From: Bradyrhizobium sp. CSA112
Lineage (GTDB): Bacteria > Pseudomonadota > Alphaproteobacteria > Rhizobiales > Xanthobacteraceae
Direction of reading: 5' to 3'
NCBI RefSeq assembly: GCF_029051645.1
Contig: NZ_JAACFS010000012.1
Span: 62,001 to 126,000, forward strand
Length of the DNA: 64,000 nt
Part shown: piece by piece, positions 16,175-24,344 of the stretch
Numbering within the stretch: the first letter of the stretch is position 1
How the letters are laid out: each line of letters starts with the position of its first letter
The notes under the pieces: model-generated
What the model saw: the letters and a program-made list of their open reading frames with translations, nothing else
Told to the model about the DNA's origin: nothing
The model's database searches: none
Position numbers and translations under genes: made by a program

Positions 16175-17008
16175 TTACGTTCCGACCTGCAGCGGCGAGG
16201 TGAGCTTGCGCAGCGCCGCGATCACCGAGAGCGCGGTGATGCGGCCCGTCTTCGGGTTTTCCGACGGGACGTTCTCGATCGACATCGCAAACGAGGCGGA
16301 GTCGGATTCGACCCTGATCTGGTGACAGTTGCGCGTCACGGTCGGATCGGCCCAGATCTCGATCGTCGTGCGATCGGGCCCGATGCCGGCGAGCGAAAGC
16401 GCCGCAACAACATTGACGTTGGCGGGAAAGGCCGCGGCCGCATCCCGCGCCGAGCCCTTGAAAACGCATAGCGCGGACTTCAGGCCTTCCATCGAAATCC
16501 CGTTCTCGACGAGATAGGGCGCGCCGGCGAGACCTCCGGGCGGCTTGCGCGTGATCATCTCTACCTTGGTGATGGTGCCTTCGGCGGCGGCCGATACCGC
16601 ATCGAAACCGATCAGGGCGCCAGTCGGCACGATGATCTGGCCACCATGCGCCCGCGCGAGATCGACGAGATCGGGACGCGGCAGCAGCGCACTGGCGCTG
16701 AGCACCATGACTTGCTTGCCGGCGCTCAGCATCGGCCGGCAGATCTGATCGAGGATATCAGCCGGCGCACATTCGACGACGAGGTCGGCGTGATCAGGCA
16801 GTTCATCGAGCGAAACCAGCGGGCAGGAGATGCCCTCGCGATCGAGCCAGGCCTGCGCCTTTGCCTGGTCCCTTGCTGTAATCGCGGCCAGCGAGAGGCC
16901 CGGCACCCCCTGCGAAAGCTTGCGCGCCACGGTTCGGCCGATCTCGCCCAGCCCGGCAATGGCGATGCGTTTGGATGGCAAATTCGATACTCCTGCAACG
17001 GACATCAT
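16175..17008 (-). CDS. Aspartate dehydrogenase-like NAD(P) oxidoreductase
   Basis: 277 aa from ATG 17008; an adjacent ATG at 17005 is equally possible. A frame extending to 17080 overlaps the upstream hydratase and is less likely. N-terminal Rossmann motif KRIAIAGLGEIGRTVARKL (GxGxxG at 19-24). The middle has LVVECAPADILDQICRPML and IIVPTGALIGFDAVSAA, and the C-terminal part has the domain typical of AspDH/NadX (AFPANVNVVAALSLAGIGPDRTTIEIWADPT). The family deaminates L-aspartate to oxaloacetate or feeds iminoaspartate to NAD synthesis. No nadA or nadC is near, so a catabolic role is equally plausible. Follows the hydratase gene by 22 bases, probably the same transcript. Confidence 0.85.
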   Translation of the reverse strand: MMSVAGVSNLPSKRIAIAGLGEIGRTVARKLSQGVPGLSLAAITARDQAKAQAWLDREGISCPLVSLDELPDHADLVVECAPADILDQICRPMLSAGKQVMVLSASALLPRPDLVDLARAHGGQIIVPTGALIGFDAVSAAAEGTITKVEMITRKPPGGLAGAPYLVENGISMEGLKSALCVFKGSARDAAAAFPANVNVVAALSLAGIGPDRTTIEIWADPTVTRNCHQIRVESDSASFAMSIENVPSENPKTGRITALSVIAALRKLTSPLQVGT

Positions 17009-17030
17009 GTGGCGCAGCAGAGCCTGACGC

Positions 17031-17831
17031 TTATGCCTCGTGATCCCAATTCGCCGCTCGCTTTTCCGCAAACGAAGCAAGCCCCTCCGACGCTTCTTTC
17101 GTCTGCCGTCGCGCCGAGTGCATTTTCACCAGTCGCGCGTAAGCCTCGTCGTCGACACTCAGCCCGCCAAACGAGCTTTCCATCGCCAGCCGCTTGGTCT
17201 CGGCCATCGCTTCCGGGCCATTGGCGAGCAGTTGCTCCACCACCTTCGCGCCTGCCGCCTCCAGCTCGGCCAGCGGCACCACCTCATGCACCAGCCCAAT
17301 ACGCCGGGCCTCCTCTGCGCCGAACCGTTCGCCGGTCAGCGCATAGCGGCGCACCTGGCGAACGCCGATGGCGTCGCAGAGTTGCGGGATGATGATCGCG
17401 GCTGTGAGGCCCCAGCGCACTTCGGTGATCGAGAACAGCGCATTGGCGGCAGCGATCACGACGTCACATGCCGAGATCACGCCGGTGCCGCCGCCGAAGC
17501 AGCCGCCCTGCACCAGCGCGACCGTGGGGATCGGCAGCGTATTGAGCCGCTGCACGGCCTCGAATGTCGCGCGCGACACGGCCTCGTTCTCGTCAGCCGA
17601 TTTTGGCCGCACGCCGTTGATCCACCTCAGGTCGGCGCCGGCCTGGAAATGCTTGCCATTGCCCTTGAGCACGACGACGCGAAGGCTCGGCTTCTTGCCG
17701 AGTTCGTCCATCGCCGCGAGCACGCCGTTGATGAGCCCGGCGTCATAGGCGTTGTTCACCTCGGGACGGTTTAATGTGACCGTGGCGACGCCGCGCCTGT
17801 CGAGATTCCACAAAACCGGATTGGCATTCAT
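17031..17831 (-). CDS. Enoyl-CoA hydratase/isomerase family protein
   Basis: 266 aa crotonase. Oxyanion-hole segments are GNGKHFQAGADLRWING (near 57-72) and VQGGCFGGGTGVISACDVVIAA (near 107-128). The region that carries catalytic acids reads ALFSITEVRWGLTAAIIIPQL, with a Glu in TEVRWGL. A hydratase related to methylglutaconyl-CoA or short-chain enoyl-CoA hydratases is likely, but family members vary in reaction. The C-terminus ends in the usual SEGLASFAEKRAANW. First of a two-gene unit with the aspartate dehydrogenase gene. Confidence 0.88.
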   Translation of the reverse strand: MNANPVLWNLDRRGVATVTLNRPEVNNAYDAGLINGVLAAMDELGKKPSLRVVVLKGNGKHFQAGADLRWINGVRPKSADENEAVSRATFEAVQRLNTLPIPTVALVQGGCFGGGTGVISACDVVIAAANALFSITEVRWGLTAAIIIPQLCDAIGVRQVRRYALTGERFGAEEARRIGLVHEVVPLAELEAAGAKVVEQLLANGPEAMAETKRLAMESSFGGLSVDDEAYARLVKMHSARRQTKEASEGLASFAEKRAANWDHEA

Positions 17832-17907
17832 TCGCGGGCCCTTTTGTTCGGCATCTTGTTATGCCGGACAATAGGCCGGGATCGCAGCTCTTGTCACCGC
17901 CGCCGAC

Positions 17908-19284
17908 CTATCGGCGGCCGCGGCGCTGCATCATATCTGACCTGTCGGCAAAGGAGGCCCGCCTTGGGCCGATCGCCTCGAATTGAGCCTTCTGCTCGTC
18001 GCTCAACATCACATAGAAATCATCGAGCGCCGTGCGCACGAGTTGGACCGACGCCTGCATGACGTCGAGCCGCTTGCCAACGGCAGCGAGCCGCGCCGGC
18101 GGCGTGGCCGCTTCGTCGATCCGGCATGATGTGGCCAGCATGTCGGCCGCCTTTGCGCTGGCGTTCTGCAGGGCGGTAAGACCGGTGCGCTGCGCATCGG
18201 TCGGATGCAGCCTTGCCTCGATCTCCTCGGCCGGCCATTGCAAGCTCAAGGATTGCGTGACGTCACAGGGCCGCGCAAATGACCTCGACCTGCTACGGCG
18301 CCGCTCGGTCTTCCTCTCCTGATCTTCAGCGATCGCGTTCAGCCGCGCTTTCTGCTCGTCGTTCAGCAGGCCGTAGAACTTGTCCAGCGGCGGCTGCACG
18401 GTCGCGACGCCTGATATCATTGCCTCGATGCGCTGCTGCATCGAGGCAAGCCGGCCGGACGCCGTCAGCGCAACCGTGGTCGGGCACGCCGCCTTGATCT
18501 TCTGCGCCGCCGTCACCGACGCATTGGCGAGATCGTCAAGGGCCGCGCGCTGCACCTCGGTCGGTTCGATCGTCTGCGCGATCAGGTCGATCGGTAGCCC
18601 GGCGATTTCGCGGCTGTCCTCACCGCACAATAGCGCAAGCCGGTCTGGGCCGGTGCTGGAGGAACCGCGCGGCGGCAGGTAGCCCGTAAGACCCTGATAG
18701 TCGTAGGGCCCGAACAGGCCGGCATAAATGTCGTCGTAGCCATAGTACCAGAACGGCGCGCCGACATTGGGTCCCCACAGCGTGTAGTCGTAGATGTCGT
18801 GATAAGCGAACGGCCAGAACAGTGGGCCGACCCAGCCGTACCCGCCGTTGCCGTGTCGCCACCAGCCGCCGCCTCTGGACCGTCCGTATTGCCATCCCGC
18901 AAGCGCGGCGCCCGCGGTGACGCTGGCCCGCATCGCCGGACTATGCAGTGCAGCGGTGTGGCGATAGCTGCGGGCGAGCGCGCGCGAGTTCAGCGCGCGG
19001 CCGCTTCCGGCAAAATTCATGCGGTGCGCGGAGAATGAACGATGGGCGGATCTGGCATGAAAACGGTGTGCGGATCTGGCATGAAAATGGCCGCCGCCAT
19101 GATGCCGGCCGCCGAAATGATGGCCGTGACCATGGCCGCCGCCACGATGGCCGCCACCATGATGACCGCCACCTCGACCGCCGCCGTGGCCGCCTCCATG
19201 ACCGCCTTTCGCTATCGCAAAGTCCGCCACGGATAACGCCATGGAGAAAACAATAGCGGCAATTCCCAGTGCGATTTTTGACAT
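17908..19284 (-). CDS. His/Gly-rich exported protein with two LTXXQ (Spy/CpxP-like) domains
   Basis: 458 aa from ATG 19284, which has GAGGGG upstream and a signal peptide (IALGIAAIVFSMALSVADFAIA). Order: a low-complexity stretch of about 50 residues packed with Gly-His (GGHGGGHGGGRGGGHHGGGH and similar), repeats of ARSAHRF, an aromatic section (WWRHGNGGYGWVGPLFWPFAYHDIYDY), then two homologous helical domains. Each domain ends in a matching motif: LDKFYGLLNDEQKARLNAI and LDDFYVMLSDEQKAQFEAI. The domains resemble the LTXXQ family of periplasmic chaperones and metal-stress proteins. The His-rich tract could bind Ni, Cu or Zn. A frame extending to 19839 has no ribosome site and antisense overlap, so I exclude it. 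Confidence 0.85.
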   Translation of the reverse strand: MSKIALGIAAIVFSMALSVADFAIAKGGHGGGHGGGRGGGHHGGGHRGGGHGHGHHFGGRHHGGGHFHARSAHRFHARSAHRSFSAHRMNFAGSGRALNSRALARSYRHTAALHSPAMRASVTAGAALAGWQYGRSRGGGWWRHGNGGYGWVGPLFWPFAYHDIYDYTLWGPNVGAPFWYYGYDDIYAGLFGPYDYQGLTGYLPPRGSSSTGPDRLALLCGEDSREIAGLPIDLIAQTIEPTEVQRAALDDLANASVTAAQKIKAACPTTVALTASGRLASMQQRIEAMISGVATVQPPLDKFYGLLNDEQKARLNAIAEDQERKTERRRSRSRSFARPCDVTQSLSLQWPAEEIEARLHPTDAQRTGLTALQNASAKAADMLATSCRIDEAATPPARLAAVGKRLDVMQASVQLVRTALDDFYVMLSDEQKAQFEAIGPRRASFADRSDMMQRRGRR

Positions 19285-19491
19285 GGCACGTCCCCTCATC
19301 GTCGCACGTCCCATTGTCGCTATGCCGCAAGCCTGACGGCACGCGGATGAACACCGACTGAACGGCACCGGTTCCCACGCCACCAAGGCCGCGCGCTCCG
19401 CAACCCGCCCTGTGCGGCGGGCCGGTTGCGTCCGATCAAGGCTTGTGAAAACTAGCAAGCGACCCATCCCTTCCCGGCAGGATTTCCACCC

Positions 19492-20466
19492 ATGCGGATT
19501 TGTGTTTTCGGTGCAGGCGCCGTCGGCAGTCATTTTGCCGTGCGGCTCGCACTGGCAGGCCATGACGTCTGCTGCGTGATGCGCGGTCCCCACCTGGACG
19601 CCGTGAAATCCAACGGGCTGACGCTGCGTGTCGGAAATGGCGAGTTCAAGGCGAAGGTGCGCGCATCGAGCGATCCCGCCGCGCTCGGCAGGCAGGACGC
19701 CGTCATCTGCACGCTGAAGGCAACGGGCCTCTCCAGCCTCGCCGGCGGGCTGCAGCCACTGCTCGGCGACGACACCGCGGTGGTGTTCGCGCAGAACGGC
19801 ATTCCCTGGTGGTACGATATCGGGCTCTCGCCAAGGCATCCGCCGGTGCCTGATCTGGCCTTCCTCGATCCCGGCGGCCGCCTGCGTGCGGCCGTTCCGA
19901 AAGAGCGCATTGTCGGCGGTGTGGTGTTTTCGTCCAACGAAGTCGTAGCCCCCGGCGTGGTCGCGAACCTTTCACCTGAGCGCAACCGGCTCCTGATCGG
20001 CGAATGCGACGACCGCCAAAGCGGGCGAGCGGCGAAGCTGCGTGAAGCGCTGAACGAAGCCTCGATCGATTCGCCCGAAGTTACGCAGATCCGGGAAACG
20101 ATCTGGTCAAAACTCCTGACCAACATGTCGATGTCGGTGCTGTGCCTGTTGACCGGGCAGACCGCGCGCGCCGTGCGCGACGATGCTGATCTCGCCGAAA
20201 TCGTGCCGCGCCTGCTCGATGAGGCCAACGCCGTCGCGCAAAGCTGCTTTCCCGAAGTCAAGCGCGTCACGCGCTCCGGCCCCGCGCCGGACCACAAGCC
20301 CTCGATCCTGCAGGATTACGAACTCGGCCGCGCCATGGAGATCGACGTGCTGGTCCGCGCGCCCGCTGCGTTCGCGCGCGCTGCCGGACTTTCGACGCCG
20401 ATGCTCGACATGATGGCAGCGCTCGCCATCCGTCAGGCGCGCGACAAGGGGCTCTATCCGGGCTAA
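19492..20466 (+). CDS. ApbA/PanE-family ketopantoate reductase-like protein
   Basis: 324 aa. NADPH-binding start MRICVFGAGAVGSHFAVRLALAGHDV (GAGAVG at 7-12), then ICTLKATGLSSL and VVFAQNGIPWWY, the standard ApbA pattern. The C-terminal domain has the SKLLTNMSMSVLCLLTG helix with its conserved Lys and PSILQDYELGRAMEID. The family's founding reaction is reduction of 2-dehydropantoate to pantoate, but many paralogues act on other 2-keto acids. A second member is at 41302-42306, so the true panE cannot be assigned here. Divergent from the His-rich LTXXQ gene and convergent with bioB (24-base gap). Confidence 0.9.
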   Translation: MRICVFGAGAVGSHFAVRLALAGHDVCCVMRGPHLDAVKSNGLTLRVGNGEFKAKVRASSDPAALGRQDAVICTLKATGLSSLAGGLQPLLGDDTAVVFAQNGIPWWYDIGLSPRHPPVPDLAFLDPGGRLRAAVPKERIVGGVVFSSNEVVAPGVVANLSPERNRLLIGECDDRQSGRAAKLREALNEASIDSPEVTQIRETIWSKLLTNMSMSVLCLLTGQTARAVRDDADLAEIVPRLLDEANAVAQSCFPEVKRVTRSGPAPDHKPSILQDYELGRAMEIDVLVRAPAAFARAAGLSTPMLDMMAALAIRQARDKGLYPG

Positions 20467-20490
20467 CCGGCCCGCTTGATGCGGAGCCGA

Positions 20491-21471
20491 TCAGATGGCC
20501 TGCAATCCCAGCCGCTGGAACAGCTTCCGGTCGGCCTCGTCCTCCGGATTGCCCGCCGTCAGCAAGGTGTCGCCGACGAAGATCGAATTCGCTCCTGCAA
20601 AAAAGCAAAGCGCCTGCATCTCATCGGTCATCGCCGACCGGCCTGCCGACAGGCGGACATATGATTTCGGCATCATGACGCGCGCGAGCGCAACGATCCG
20701 GACAAACTCGATCGGCGCGATCGGCGCCGCCTCGGCGAGCGGCGTACCGGCGATCGGAATCAGCATGTTGATCGGAACACTTTCCGGCGGCTCGGCCAGG
20801 TTCGCTAGCGTGACCAGCATTTCGACGCGATCGGCTTCTTCCTCGCCCATGCCGAGGATGCCGCCGCAACACACTTTCATGCCGGATTGCCGAACATTCT
20901 CCAGCGTGTCGAGACGATCGGCAAAATTGCGCGTCGAGGTCACCTGCGGGTAATAGCGCGCCGACGTATCGATATTGTGGTTGTAGTAGTCGAGCCCCGC
21001 CGCACTAAGGCGGTCCGACTGATCGCGATCCAGCATTCCCAGTGTCATGCAGGTTTCGAGCCCGAGCGCTTTTACCGCACCAACCATTTCAACGATGGCA
21101 TCCATATCTCTCGGCTTCGGATTGCGCCACGCCGCGCCCATGCAGTAGCGCGTTGCGCCGCCGGCTTTGGCTTTGCGCGCCTCGGCGATGACCTTTTCGA
21201 CGTCCATCAGCTTCGAGGCGGCAAGACCTGTCGAATGATGCGAGGACTGGCTGCAATAGCCGCAGTCTTCCGGGCAGCCGCCGGTCTTGATGTTGAGCAG
21301 CTTGCTGAGCTGCACGCGGTTGGGATCGAAATGCCGGCGATGAATCGATTGCGCCTTGAACAAGAGATCGTTGAACGGCAGCCGGTAGAGCGACCAGGCT
21401 GCCTCGTTCGTCCACTCCACAGCATCCGCAGGCGGCGCCGTCACAGCCAATTCATCTCGCACTTCGAGCAT
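20491..21471 (-). CDS. bioB: Biotin synthase (radical SAM)
   Basis: 326 aa. Inserts sulfur into dethiobiotin using a radical-SAM [4Fe-4S] cluster and a second [2Fe-2S] cluster. The cluster motif is [13 protein letters not shown] (Cys66, Cys70, Cys73). Further family residues are [25 protein letters not shown] and [40 protein letters not shown] carries the Arg that binds the second cluster. The length matches the family. It stands alone: no other bio genes are in the window, and it is divergent from an SDR gene. Confidence 0.97.
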   Translation of the reverse strand: MLEVRDELAVTAPPADAVEWTNEAAWSLYRLPFNDLLFKAQSIHRRHFDPNRVQLSKLLNIKTGGCPEDCGYCSQSSHHSTGLAASKLMDVEKVIAEARKAKAGGATRYCMGAAWRNPKPRDMDAIVEMVGAVKALGLETCMTLGMLDRDQSDRLSAAGLDYYNHNIDTSARYYPQVTSTRNFADRLDTLENVRQSGMKVCCGGILGMGEEEADRVEMLVTLANLAEPPESVPINMLIPIAGTPLAEAAPIAPIEFVRIVALARVMMPKSYVRLSAGRSAMTDEMQALCFFAGANSIFVGDTLLTAGNPEDEADRKLFQRLGLQAI

Positions 21472-21653
21472 CCTTCAGTTCTCCCGATCCTGATTGCCGT
21501 CTGGCCGTCATCGCACGCTGGCGAAGCTGACACCAGCGGCGCGCGCCGGGCTTGTAAAAAATTGATCGCCGCCGCAAACCGGCATTGACCGCGCAGCGGA
21601 GGTTGTATCACTCTCGACCGCGTTCAAGAAAAAGAAACAAACGGGAACCGACC

Positions 21654-22436
21654 ATGGACGTCGAAGGCAAGGTCTGTGTCGTCACAGGAGCTGCGAGCGG
21701 CATCGGCGAAGCCGTCGCGCGTGCCTATGCAACGGCCGGTGCGCGCGGTGTCGTCGTCGCCGACCTCAAGACATCGCGCGACAAGCTGGCGAAGGTGGCG
21801 GGCGACATCGATGGCTTGCCGATCACGGCCGACGTTGGACTGGAGGAAGACATCAAGGCGCTGATCGCTGCGGCCGAAGCCAAGTATGGACCGGTCGACG
21901 TGTTCTTTTCCAACGCCGGCCTCTCGCGCAAGGGACAAGAGACCGCTTCCGATGCCGATTGGGACGTGAGCTGGCGCGTGCATGTCATGAGCCATGTGTT
22001 CGCAGCGCGGGCGCTGGTGCCCGGCATGCTTGCGCGCGGATTCGGCTATCTCCTCAACACCGCTTCCGCGGCAGGCCTGCTGGCTTCGCTGAACTCGATG
22101 CCTTATGGCGTCACCAAGAACGCCGCAGTAGCACTCGCCGAGCATCTCGCCATCCAGTATGGCGACCGCGGCATCCGCGTCTCCGTGCTGTGCCCGCAAT
22201 CGGTGCAAACAGGCATGACGACGCCGGGTCCGAGCGCTGCGCGGGTAGACGGCGTGCTGCAGCCGCCGGAAGTGGCGCGCATGGTGATCGAGGCGATGGA
22301 GGAAGAGCGCTTCCTCATTTTATCGCACCCGCAGGTCGCCGAATACATGCTGCGCAAGGCTTCGAATCGCGACCGCTGGCTCGCCGGCATGCGCCGGCTG
22401 CGCGACAAGATCTACGGCGCGCGGGCGTCGGTGTGA
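21654..22436 (+). CDS. Short-chain dehydrogenase/reductase
   Basis: 260 aa from ATG 21654, with GGGAA eight bases upstream; the extension back to 21585 lacks a start signal. Classical SDR: cofactor loop TGAASGIG at 11-18, NAG in SNAGLSRKG (87-89), and catalytic Tyr151 and Lys155 in MPYGVTKNA with Ser in NTASAAGLL. An Asp after beta-2 (VVVADLKTS) favours NAD over NADP. Substrate unknown. Divergent from bioB. Its end meets repeat B1, which separates it from the convergent racemase-family gene. Confidence 0.92.
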   Translation: MDVEGKVCVVTGAASGIGEAVARAYATAGARGVVVADLKTSRDKLAKVAGDIDGLPITADVGLEEDIKALIAAAEAKYGPVDVFFSNAGLSRKGQETASDADWDVSWRVHVMSHVFAARALVPGMLARGFGYLLNTASAAGLLASLNSMPYGVTKNAAVALAEHLAIQYGDRGIRVSVLCPQSVQTGMTTPGPSAARVDGVLQPPEVARMVIEAMEEERFLILSHPQVAEYMLRKASNRDRWLAGMRRLRDKIYGARASV

Positions 22437-22440
22437 CTAC

Positions 22441-22522
22441 CGTCATTGCGAGGAGCGTAGCGACGAAGCAATCCATTCTTCCTTGCGGCGCTATGGATTG
22501 CTTCGCTTCGCTCGCAATGACG
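22441..22522. repeat. Inverted repeat family B copy 1 (CGTCATTGCGAG...)
   Basis: 82 bp with ends CGTCATTGCGAGGAGCG and CGAAGCGCTCGCAATGACG-like inverted halves (AAGCAATCCAT ... ATGGATTGCTT inside). It lies in the convergent gap after the SDR gene and overlaps the last codons of the racemase-family gene on the minus strand, giving that protein the tail SLRAKRSNP. Confidence 0.88.
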
Positions 22523-23249
22523 GCTCAGGCGGCGCGAATTGTTCCAAGAGCCCCGTATAACTCTTCACGCCCGGCGACGCGTACGAACCGCGCCTGGACG
22601 TCGTGAGCTTCAGGCCGGCCAACGCCTCGGCCTGCTTCACCGCGGCCGCCACGCCATCGACGACGGGCACGCCGAATTTTTGCGAAAGCTTCTGCACAAG
22701 CTCGGCCATGCCGGCACAGCCCAGCACGATCGCTTCCGCGCCCTTGTCGAGCGCGCGGGAAATCTCGCCTTCAAGCTTCGCTTCCGCGCCCGAGCCGGGC
22801 TTGTCGAGATCGAGCACCGCGACGTCGCAGGCGGTGACCTGCACCCTTTCGGCATAACCATAGCGGCGTACCAGTTCCTCGAGCGGCACGATCGAGCGCG
22901 GCAGCGTGGTCACCACGGCGATGCGCTTTGCGATCTGGCCGGCCGTCACCAGCGCCGCCTCGCAGATGCCGACCACCGGAAAACGCGCGGCGGTGCGAGC
23001 GGCGTCGAGCCCGGTGTCGTCGAAACATGCGACAATCGCCGCATCGGCGTCCGGCGCATTCATGAGCGCCTGGATCAGGCCGGGTACGGCGAACGCCTCG
23101 TCGTAATATCCCTCGATCGAGACCGGCCCCATCGACGACGTGACCGCCGATATTTCAGTGCCGGGGCTAGCGACGGCGCGCGCGGCGGCGCCGATCGTTG
23201 CAGTCATCGAGGCGGTCGTGTTCGGATTGACGATCAGGATTTTTGTCAT
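22491..23249 (-). CDS. Asp/Glu/hydantoin racemase-family protein
   Basis: 252 aa. Opens KILIVNPNTTASMTATIG, the family's characteristic start. It carries two active-site cysteines, Cys75 (IVACFDDTG) and Cys178 (VLGCAGMAEL), placed for two-base proton transfer at an alpha carbon. Length and sequence fit hydantoin racemases and the related DcrA-like proteins. The last nine residues (SLRAKRSNP) and the stop codon are encoded by repeat B1, so the original C-terminus was probably near GLLEQFAPPE. No hydantoinase gene is next to it, so the substrate remains open. Confidence 0.9.
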   Translation of the reverse strand: MTKILIVNPNTTASMTATIGAAARAVASPGTEISAVTSSMGPVSIEGYYDEAFAVPGLIQALMNAPDADAAIVACFDDTGLDAARTAARFPVVGICEAALVTAGQIAKRIAVVTTLPRSIVPLEELVRRYGYAERVQVTACDVAVLDLDKPGSGAEAKLEGEISRALDKGAEAIVLGCAGMAELVQKLSQKFGVPVVDGVAAAVKQAEALAGLKLTTSRRGSYASPGVKSYTGLLEQFAPPEPSLRAKRSNP

Positions 23250-23294
23250 GGGCGTATCGTAGTGGGTATGACGCGCAGCGCAACTCTATCATCC

Positions 23295-23412
23295 GTCGTC
23301 CCTGCGAACGCAGGGACCCATACGCCGCGGCCCGCGAAAGGGCACAGAGGGAGATGGCTTTCTTCAACAATGCACAGTCGTGGTTATGGGTCCCTGCGTT
23401 CGCAGGGACGAC
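23295..23412. repeat. Paired-hairpin repeat, family A copy 4
   Basis: 118 bp with GTCGTCCCTGCGAACGCAGG and the inverted GGGTCCCTGCGTTCGCAGGG ACGAC. It lies between two minus-strand genes, starting about 45 bases upstream of the racemase-family gene and ending 10 bases before the hydrolase stop. Confidence 0.85.
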
Positions 23413-23422
23413 CGCAACAAGT

Positions 23423-24106
23423 TTAGCCTGCGATGCCGTCAACCCACGCTGCAAACGCATCCAGCGCCTCGTCCATCACCTCGCGATCATTTCGTCCCGA
23501 ACTTTTCAGCACATGGAAGGAATGATCGGCGCCATCAAGCAAATGCAGCGTCGCGCGTGATCCCAGGCTTTTGACGACAGGCTCGAGCAGGCGTAGCTCC
23601 GCCAGCGCGTCGCGCGTGCCCTGCAGGAACAGCATCGGGATTTTGACATCGGCGAGATGCTTGGCACGATCGCTGGAAGGCTTTCCGGCCGGATGCAGGG
23701 GAAAGCCGAGAAACGCCAGCCCTCGCACGCCGGGCAAGGGTGAAAGCGCCTGCGCCTGCGATGTCATTCGCCCGCCGAACGATCGGCCGCCCGCGATCAG
23801 CGGCAGCGAGGCAAAGCTTCGCCCGGCTTTCGCCACCGCAGCACGAACGGCGGCATGCGCAACCGTGGGCGGATCGGGCCGCTTGCTGCCCTTTTCCATA
23901 TAGGGAAATTGATAGCGCAGCGTCGCGATGCCGCGCTTGGCGAGATCAGCCGCAACCATTTCCATCGAGGCATGGGTCATACCCGCGCCTGCCCCGTGCG
24001 CGAATACGTAACACGCGCGCGCCTGCGGCGGCTGGATCAGCAGGGCCGAAACCGCCACACCGGGCCCGATTTCAATTCGGAGCGATTGCGCCTCGGATTC
24101 CTTCAT
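23423..24106 (-). CDS. Alpha/beta-hydrolase (KANL3/Tex30-like)
   Basis: 227 aa. Small alpha/beta-hydrolase: oxyanion region VFAHGAGAGMTHASM (near 35-49), nucleophile elbow GGRSFGGRM (Ser109), Asp in LQGTRDALAEL and His in DGADHSFHVLK. The compact length and the AHGAGAGM motif point to the group often annotated as alpha/beta family hydrolase or dienelactone-hydrolase-like. The natural substrate is unknown. Lies upstream of the racemase-family gene on the same strand, separated by repeat A4, and divergent from the di-haem cytochrome gene. Confidence 0.87.
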   Translation of the reverse strand: MKESEAQSLRIEIGPGVAVSALLIQPPQARACYVFAHGAGAGMTHASMEMVAADLAKRGIATLRYQFPYMEKGSKRPDPPTVAHAAVRAAVAKAGRSFASLPLIAGGRSFGGRMTSQAQALSPLPGVRGLAFLGFPLHPAGKPSSDRAKHLADVKIPMLFLQGTRDALAELRLLEPVVKSLGSRATLHLLDGADHSFHVLKSSGRNDREVMDEALDAFAAWVDGIAG

Positions 24107-24344
24107 GTGATCTGACTGACATTCAACTGCATGATCGAGACGTTATACTGGAAAAACCCTGCGAGAGATGAACCGGCCAAAATCATACCCCATCCTGAGG
24201 AATCGGATTTATGGACAGACCTTTAGCGCCACTATAGGATGGCATCATATTCAACCGCACGCCGAGGGTGATTCGCCTTCCGGCGTTTTTTGATAACAGA
24301 CGGATATTGCGCGCCACTGGCGCGGTTTTGACAAGGGGCAAGTC

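Noticed and set aside
24268-24292. CGCC-TTCC-GGCG followed by six T as terminator
   Set aside because: The stem is only 4-5 bases and the place is a divergent promoter gap, where no transcript should end.
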